Assembly (NCBI GenBank): GCA_031256055.1
Contig: JAIRRI010000205.1
Span: forward strand, 1 to 34,026
Direction: 5' to 3'
From: Bacteroidales bacterium
GTDB lineage: Bacteria; Bacteroidota; Bacteroidia; Bacteroidales; P3
Length of the DNA stretch: 34,026 nt
In this document: positions 27,611 to 34,026 of the stretch, piece by piece
Layout of the letters: every line of letters starts with the position of its first letter
How positions within the stretch are numbered: the stretch's first letter is position 1
Notes under the pieces: model-generated
What the model saw: the letters and a program-made list of their open reading frames with translations, nothing else
What the model was told of the DNA's origin: nothing
The model's database searches: none
Position numbers and translations under genes: made by a program

Positions 27611-27639
27611 CACCGTCAAACTCTAAAACATCATTAAAA

Positions 27640-28314
27640 ATGAACAAACGCTTAAAAATAATCACAATTGCTGTTAGTGTGATTTATGCAGTGATTTTTA
27701 TTGGAAACACCTATCGCGAAATGATTGGTTTTAGACAAGGGTTCAAACTCGGTTGGAATGAAGGGCGAGAGTATGCAATAAATGAAAAGTTGGGATTGCC
27801 AATTACAAAAACGTTTTTCGTTTCCTTGAAACCGGAAGACGGTCCTTACACCTTTCCCACAACAACACTCAATCAAGTACCAGTAAAAGCGGAAATCAAA
27901 AAAATGAGTATTCAAGCAACCTACATGAAAGAAGAAGTACCAAAAGGACTCCGCATTGCAGAGGGTTGGGCGATATTTTTGGTTTTTCCGGTTTTGTTGT
28001 ATATCATTGTGATGATTCCGATTCAAGTGTTCCGTATCGTTCACTCTGTCACGAAAAACAAAGTTTTCGACCCTTGGAATATTAACAGATTGAGAAAAAT
28101 AGGTAATGCCCTACTGATATTCTACGTTGTATGTTTAGCATGGGATTATTTCTCTTACAGAATTGCCACACATGTTGTTCATGTAGAGGGTTATTCATTA
28201 CAAATAGACTGGGGAAACATAACACTTATTCTGTTAGGTTTGGTTATGCTGATGTTTGCCGAAGTGCTCAAAGTTTCCGTGAAATTGAAAGAAGAACAGG
28301 ATTTAACCGTATAA
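27640..28314 (+). CDS. DUF2975 membrane protein
   Basis: The protein has 224 residues with four membrane helices (about 7-24, 108-130, 160-180 and 188-208) and an extracytoplasmic segment between the first two. The third is preceded by VTKNKVFDPWNINRLRKIGNALL, which is the diagnostic DUF2975 stretch. The family is usually encoded with a small Cro/C1-type regulator, as here (12 bases to the next gene). The function is not established; a membrane-bound partner or sensor that controls the HTH protein is a plausible inference. Confidence 0.82.
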   Translation: MNKRLKIITIAVSVIYAVIFIGNTYREMIGFRQGFKLGWNEGREYAINEKLGLPITKTFFVSLKPEDGPYTFPTTTLNQVPVKAEIKKMSIQATYMKEEVPKGLRIAEGWAIFLVFPVLLYIIVMIPIQVFRIVHSVTKNKVFDPWNINRLRKIGNALLIFYVVCLAWDYFSYRIATHVVHVEGYSLQIDWGNITLILLGLVMLMFAEVLKVSVKLKEEQDLTV

Positions 28315-28326
28315 ATACCGAAAGAA

Positions 28327-28545
28327 ATGGGAATCATTGTTAATTTAGATGTGATGATGGCGAAACGCAAAGTTTCACTCAACGAACTATCGGAACGCGT
28401 AGGAATTACGCCGGCTAATCTTTCCATTTTAAAAACCGGAAAAGCGAAAGCCATACGGTTTAGCACATTGGAAATTTTGTGTAAAGAGTTGGAATGTCAA
28501 CCCTCGGATATACTCGAATACCAAGACAAAACTATTAACCCTTAA
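28327..28545 (+). CDS. Small Cro/C1-type HTH regulator, DUF2975 partner
   Basis: The protein has 72 residues and is essentially a single helix-turn-helix domain. VNLDVMMAKRKVSLNELSER is followed by VGITPANLSILKTGKAKAIRFSTL and a final helix ending PSDILEY. This is the YozG-like group found next to DUF2975 genes. It probably binds DNA as a dimer and may control its own operon, for instance through the inverted repeat at 27557-27573. The start ATG 28327 is used; no Shine-Dalgarno sequence is needed in this phylum. Confidence 0.88.
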   Translation: MGIIVNLDVMMAKRKVSLNELSERVGITPANLSILKTGKAKAIRFSTLEILCKELECQPSDILEYQDKTINP

Positions 28546-28599
28546 ATAAATAAAATTATGAAAAAATTAAAAATCATTGTTCAATATAAAAAAAATTCG

Positions 28600-28607
28600 T
28601 ATCTTTG
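28600..28607 (+). promoter_or_regulatory. Promoter of the M16 peptidase gene
   Basis: The -7 box TATCTTTG (28600-28607) is preceded at a 20-base spacing by TTG (28577-28579), a fair -33 element. The ATG is at 28646, 38 bases downstream. Confidence 0.65.
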
Positions 28608-28645
28608 TAAAATATAAAAAAATCAAAAACAAAAAACCAAATATC

Positions 28646-31501
28646 ATGAAAAAATTTCTTTTATCCCTGTTAGTTATCCTACTAACCATTCCGGCAATGG
28701 CTCAAATGGGCAGTCCGTTGCCAATTGATCCGAAAGTTCGCAAAGGTGTTTTGCCGAACGGATTAACGTACTTCATCCGCCACAATGCGGAACCTCAAGG
28801 TCAAGCCGAATTTTTTATCGCACAAAGAGTCGGTTCTGTTCAAGAAGAAGACAATCAGCGCGGTTTGGCGCACTTCTTGGAACATTTGGCTTTCAACGGA
28901 ACCAGACATTTTCCGGAAAAAACGTCGATGCTTAACTATCTTGAAAGTATTGGTGTGAAATTCGGTGTAAATCTGAATGCTTACACTTCATTTGACGAAA
29001 CGGTTTATAACATTTCGGCCGTTCCCGTTTCACGTCAAGGTGTTCCTCAGAAAGGTATTATTGATTCTGTTCTTTTAGTGCTTTGGGATTGGGCAGATGG
29101 TTTATTGTTAACAGACGAAGCCATCGAAGCAGAGCGTGGTGTAATTCGCGAAGAAATGCGCACCAGAGAGAACGCATTTATGCGTATCGTAGATAATACT
29201 CTTCCCGAAATTTTTCCAAACAGCCTCTACGGACAACGTTTTCCGATTGGTACGGAAGAAGTGATTATGAATTTCAAACCCGATGAGTTGCGTGCTTATT
29301 ACCGCAAATGGTATCGTCCCGATCATCAAGCAATCATTGTAGTTGGTGATATTGACCCCGATTATATAGAAGCCAGAATTAAGGAATTTTTCAATCAAAT
29401 TCCAACACCGACAACACCTTCCCAACTGGTTCCTATTCCGGTTGAACCGAATGAAACTCCAATCGTTGTTATTGGTCTCGATCCGGAAATGACAATGACT
29501 CAAGTTTCGATAAATTTCAAATACGATCCATTTCCAAAAGAAGTAAAATTATCGGACCAAGGGTTGATCCTGAACTATGTAAAAGATCTTATCACATCCA
29601 TGCTAAACACCCGTTTGAGCGAAATTACTCAAAAGGCTAATGCGCCTTTCCTTTTTGCTCAATCGGCAACAGGGAAGTTTTTCTTCGACATAGCGAAAAC
29701 CATGAATGCTTTTTCTGTAACTGCTGTGAGCAAAGAAGGCGGGATGGCAGAAGCATTCCAAGCTATGGTTACTGAAGTTGCTCGCGCAAAACAACATGGA
29801 TTTACGATGGGCGAGTTTGAACGCGCTAATGCTACCTTTTTGAGCAATCTCGAAAGAGCATTTAACGAACGCGAAAGACAAAGAAGTGTGACTTATGCTC
29901 GCGAATATGTTCGCAATTTCGGAGATGATGAACCCATTCCGGGTATCGAATTTGAACGCAATTTTTTCACTTCCGGAATGATGTCTATGATTCCGCCTGA
30001 ACAAATGTTGATGATGATCAACATGTTAATGCCGCAACTTGTTGGAGAAACTAATATCGTGATTTTCGGTGTAGGACCTGAAAAAGACGGACTTGTTTAT
30101 CCAACCAGAGAAGAATTGTTGAAAATTCTTACAACCACTATGGCAACCCAACAAGAAGCTTATCAAGACGAGGCCCTGGATGAGCCGCTTATCGCTCAAA
30201 TGCCGAAAGCCGGAAAAGTGACTAAAACCGAGAAATTAGATTTGTTTGGAGCTAAAGTATTTACATTGTCAAATAATGTAAAAGTCATCATCAAACCTAC
30301 AGATTTTAAAGATGATGAAATTCGTTTTACAGCTACTTCGTTTGGAGGAAATTCATTATTTGATGATAAATATATTGCAACATTCAGAGTGTTGAATGAA
30401 ATTGCAACTATTGGAGGTGTTGGTAATTTCAGCCGTGTAAATTTGACCAAAGCGCTTGCAGGCAAACAAGCTCGCGTGAGTTCAAGCGTTTCCACAACTA
30501 CCGAAGGCCTTCACGGCAACGGTTCTCCGAGAGATTTGGAAACCATCATGCAATTGATTTATTTGTATTCTACATCTCCTCGTCACGACCAAGAAGCATT
30601 TGATTCATGGCTCGCACGCATGAGAGCGCAATTAGAAAACTTGGCACTCAATCCGATGGTTACATTTCAAGACACACTGCTCACAAGATTATACGGTGAC
30701 CAACCTCGTCTAATGCCCATATTCATAAGACCGATAGAAGAATTGAATCAAATTGATTATAAAAAAGCCATTGAGTTGTATAAAGATCGTTTCAAAGACA
30801 TGAGCGATTTTACGTTTACATTTGTGGGTAATATTGACGAAAAAACATTCATTCCTTTGATGGAACAATACATCGGTGCATTGCCGAATTTGAATCGTAA
30901 AGAAACGTTTAAAAAGCTTGATTTACTTCCACTTACAGGCAAACGTCAATCCCATTTTGACCGCGAAATGCAAACTGTGAAAGCCACAGTTGCCACGGTT
31001 TACACCGGAAAAGCTGACTTTACACCGGAAAACAGATTGAAGTTTAGCTTTTTGGATCAGATTTTAGATATTGTTTATGTCAGAGAAATACGTGACAAAG
31101 AGAGTGGCACATACGGCGTTCAAGTGCAATGTGATTTTCAACGTTTCCCGGAAGGTAATTATTCGTTGTTTATTTTATTCGATACGGATCCTCCTTTGGC
31201 AGAGAGATTGTTAGCGGCTGTGTATCGCGAATTAGATAAATTAGCCACAGAAGGACCAACTCAGGAAGATTTCGATGCAGTAAAAGCCTTTATGTTGAAA
31301 GATACTGAAGAAAGACGTCGCAACAACAACGCTTGGCTGAATGCCATCGACGAATATGCGATGTACAAAACGGATAATTTCACAAAAAGAGAAGAGATGA
31401 TTAACAAACTCAAACCATCCGATGTTCAAGCGATAGTAAAATTGATTTTAGGACAGAAAAATCGTGCAGAAGTTGTGATGACAGGCGTTGAAGCAAACTA
31501 A
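28646..31501 (+). CDS. M16-family (insulinase-like) zinc peptidase, secreted
   Basis: The protein has 951 residues. The signal peptide MKKFLLSLLVILLTIPAMAQ puts it in the periplasm or outer membrane. The inverted zinc motif HFLEH (76-80) lies in GLAHFLEHLAFNGT. The downstream glutamate cluster EAERGVIREEMRTRE (161-175) provides the third ligand. The RPDHQAIIVVGDID segment (about 223-236) and a second, non-catalytic half (from about 520) complete the clam-shell. M16 enzymes degrade peptides; substrates are unknown here. I chose ATG 28646 because the longer frame begins upstream of the promoter box. A strong terminator follows. Confidence 0.92.
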   Translation: MKKFLLSLLVILLTIPAMAQMGSPLPIDPKVRKGVLPNGLTYFIRHNAEPQGQAEFFIAQRVGSVQEEDNQRGLAHFLEHLAFNGTRHFPEKTSMLNYLESIGVKFGVNLNAYTSFDETVYNISAVPVSRQGVPQKGIIDSVLLVLWDWADGLLLTDEAIEAERGVIREEMRTRENAFMRIVDNTLPEIFPNSLYGQRFPIGTEEVIMNFKPDELRAYYRKWYRPDHQAIIVVGDIDPDYIEARIKEFFNQIPTPTTPSQLVPIPVEPNETPIVVIGLDPEMTMTQVSINFKYDPFPKEVKLSDQGLILNYVKDLITSMLNTRLSEITQKANAPFLFAQSATGKFFFDIAKTMNAFSVTAVSKEGGMAEAFQAMVTEVARAKQHGFTMGEFERANATFLSNLERAFNERERQRSVTYAREYVRNFGDDEPIPGIEFERNFFTSGMMSMIPPEQMLMMINMLMPQLVGETNIVIFGVGPEKDGLVYPTREELLKILTTTMATQQEAYQDEALDEPLIAQMPKAGKVTKTEKLDLFGAKVFTLSNNVKVIIKPTDFKDDEIRFTATSFGGNSLFDDKYIATFRVLNEIATIGGVGNFSRVNLTKALAGKQARVSSSVSTTTEGLHGNGSPRDLETIMQLIYLYSTSPRHDQEAFDSWLARMRAQLENLALNPMVTFQDTLLTRLYGDQPRLMPIFIRPIEELNQIDYKKAIELYKDRFKDMSDFTFTFVGNIDEKTFIPLMEQYIGALPNLNRKETFKKLDLLPLTGKRQSHFDREMQTVKATVATVYTGKADFTPENRLKFSFLDQILDIVYVREIRDKESGTYGVQVQCDFQRFPEGNYSLFILFDTDPPLAERLLAAVYRELDKLATEGPTQEDFDAVKAFMLKDTEERRRNNNAWLNAIDEYAMYKTDNFTKREEMINKLKPSDVQAIVKLILGQKNRAEVVMTGVEAN

Positions 31502-31517
31502 TTCTTTTTTAGTACAT

Positions 31518-31550
31518 AAAAAAGGCGCACTTTTGGGTGCGCCTTTTTTT
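31518..31550. terminator. Strong intrinsic terminator between convergent genes
   Basis: GGCGCAC (31524-31530) pairs with GTGCGCC (31537-31543) around TTTTGG. An A tract lies before and a T run after, so it works for the M16 gene and, in reverse, for sdhB. Confidence 0.9.
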
Positions 31551-31564
31551 GTGATAGCAAGGGG

Positions 31565-31585
31565 ATGTTCGGCTACGCTCGACAT
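31565..31585. repeat. Half copy of the palindromic repeat element
   Basis: ATGT (31565-31568) and ACAT (31582-31585) enclose TCGGCTACGCTCG, which resembles loop 1 of the two-hairpin elements (TTCGACTCCGCTCA). Only one hairpin is present, in the gap between the M16 and sdhB genes. Confidence 0.45.
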
Positions 31586-31597
31586 GACGACGATGAA

Positions 31598-32374
31598 TTA
31601 AAATGCTACACTACCACCCTCTTTCGGTAGTTGTGCCCCTAATTTAGCTGCAATAAATTCCCGATTTAGTTTGGCGATATGGTCAATTTTAATGCCTTTC
31701 GGACATTCGGCTTCGCAGGCACCGGTATTGGTGCAGTTTCCGAAACCGAGTTCATCCATACGTTTGACCATGGCTTGAACGCGCTCGTGTGCCTCAATTT
31801 TGCCTTGCGGAAGGTGTGCCAAATGCGATACTTTCGCAGCCACAAACAACATCGCCGAAGCATTTTTGCAAGATGCCACACACGCACCGCAACCGATACA
31901 TGCCGCTGCATCCATAGCCGTATCCGCATCATGTTTACGCACCGGAATCGCGTTGCCATCGGGCACTCCGCCTGTGGTTACAGAAACATAACCTCCGGCT
32001 TGAATGATTTTATCGAACGCACTGCGATCCACAACCAAATCCTTAATCACAGGAAACGCTTTTGAACGCCAAGGTTCAATCGTAATCGTTTGTCCGTCTT
32101 TGAATTTACGCATATGGAGTTGACAAGTTGTGATATCATCATCATTGCCGTGCGGACGTCCGTTGATGTACAGACTGCACATTCCGCAAATGCCCTCACG
32201 ACAATCGTGATCGAAACAAATCGGTTTTTCGATTTTGTCAACTAATTGTTCGTTGAGGATATCCAACATTTCCAAAAACGAGCAATCGCTGGAAATATCT
32301 GTGATTTTATAAGTTTCGAAGCGTCCTTTGGCTTTTGGGTTTTCTTGACGCCAGATTTTTAGGGTGAAATTCAT
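31598..32374 (-). CDS. sdhB: Succinate dehydrogenase / fumarate reductase iron-sulfur subunit
   Basis: This subunit carries electrons between the flavin subunit and the membrane quinone site. It has 258 residues. The [2Fe-2S] cysteines are C58, C63, C66 and C84 (CREGICGMC and TTC). The [4Fe-4S] and [3Fe-4S] ligands lie in [11 protein letters not shown] (159-169) and C214, C220, C224. In anaerobic Bacteroidales the complex mainly reduces fumarate. I chose ATG 32374 because the longer frame would start inside the palindromic repeat between sdhA and sdhB. The gene order sdhA-sdhB on this strand is standard, and sdhC should lie beyond the window. Confidence 0.94.
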   Translation of the reverse strand: MNFTLKIWRQENPKAKGRFETYKITDISSDCSFLEMLDILNEQLVDKIEKPICFDHDCREGICGMCSLYINGRPHGNDDDITTCQLHMRKFKDGQTITIEPWRSKAFPVIKDLVVDRSAFDKIIQAGGYVSVTTGGVPDGNAIPVRKHDADTAMDAAACIGCGACVASCKNASAMLFVAAKVSHLAHLPQGKIEAHERVQAMVKRMDELGFGNCTNTGACEAECPKGIKIDHIAKLNREFIAAKLGAQLPKEGGSVAF

Positions 32375-32394
32375 AACAGATTTATTTGTTATGC

Positions 32395-32418
32395 AGAGAC
32401 GCACGGCCGTGCGTCTCT
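32395..32418. repeat. GTAGAGACGC-type palindromic repeat, copy 2
   Basis: AGAGACGCACGGCCGTGCGTCTCT is a perfect 24-bp palindrome in the 56-base gap between sdhA and sdhB. It shares AGAGACGC...CGGCCG...GCGTCTCT with the copy at 4234-4261. Confidence 0.8.
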
Positions 32419-32430
32419 ACGGTTTCATGA

Positions 32431-34026
<1,596 letters not shown>

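Noticed and set aside
29108-29503. Long minus-strand frames inside the M16 gene and similar frames opposite other genes
   Set aside because: They are antisense shadows of well-supported genes with no recognisable protein features or promoters.

Overview
The window looks like chromosome from a Bacteroidota bacterium, most likely order Bacteroidales. The reasons are the low GC, protein families largely confined to that phylum (DUF2795, DUF1599/Nmad1, a DoxX-thioredoxin protein resembling BT_3928, an IPExxxVDY-like protein, TPR-AraC regulators, a type IX secretion C-terminal tail), and repeated -7 promoter boxes of the form TAnnTTTG, very often exactly TATCTTTG, a few bases to tens of bases before start codons. 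It is mostly ordinary housekeeping sequence and contains no prophage, IS element, CRISPR array or rRNA. No gap without a gene exceeds 300 bases; the longest are 142-399, 5561-5761 and 27433-27639, all of which carry promoter or operator-like sequence.

Left part (1-7166): the start of a secreted His-rich protein (-), then recA (+) with its own terminator. A co-directional run follows: TPR-like protein, secG, PfkB sugar/nucleoside kinase, DUF1599 protein and DoxX-thioredoxin membrane protein. After that come an ORF6N-domain protein and a membrane zinc peptidase. Middle (7254-15817): an LTA-synthase-like sulfatase (-) diverges from galE (+) and a small IPExxxVDY-like gene. The minus-strand set ettA-DUF456-nspC diverges from a TPR-AraC sensor/regulator.

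Right part (15921-34026): a large type IX-secreted protein, pyrG, then metG-rsmE (-), a serine hydrolase, an initiator tRNA-Met, a DUF2795 gene (-), asnS followed by an rsmA interrupted by a stop codon, a DUF2975 membrane protein with its small HTH partner, an M16 peptidase, and sdhB/sdhA (-), the latter cut by the window edge.

The most interesting signals are not whole genes. (1) An identical 15-base motif, TTAACACTTTTTAAC, sits at nearly the same distance upstream of the -7 boxes of recA and the ORF6N gene, suggesting a shared regulator. (2) Palindromic dispersed repeats are present, including a two-hairpin element whose 14-base loops are complementary to each other; copies lie in frame inside the TPR gene and inside rsmE. 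(3) CTP synthase has serine in place of the catalytic glutaminase cysteine. (4) rsmA has a single nonsense codon at a conserved position. (5) Several divergent promoter pairs overlap so tightly that they should exclude one another.
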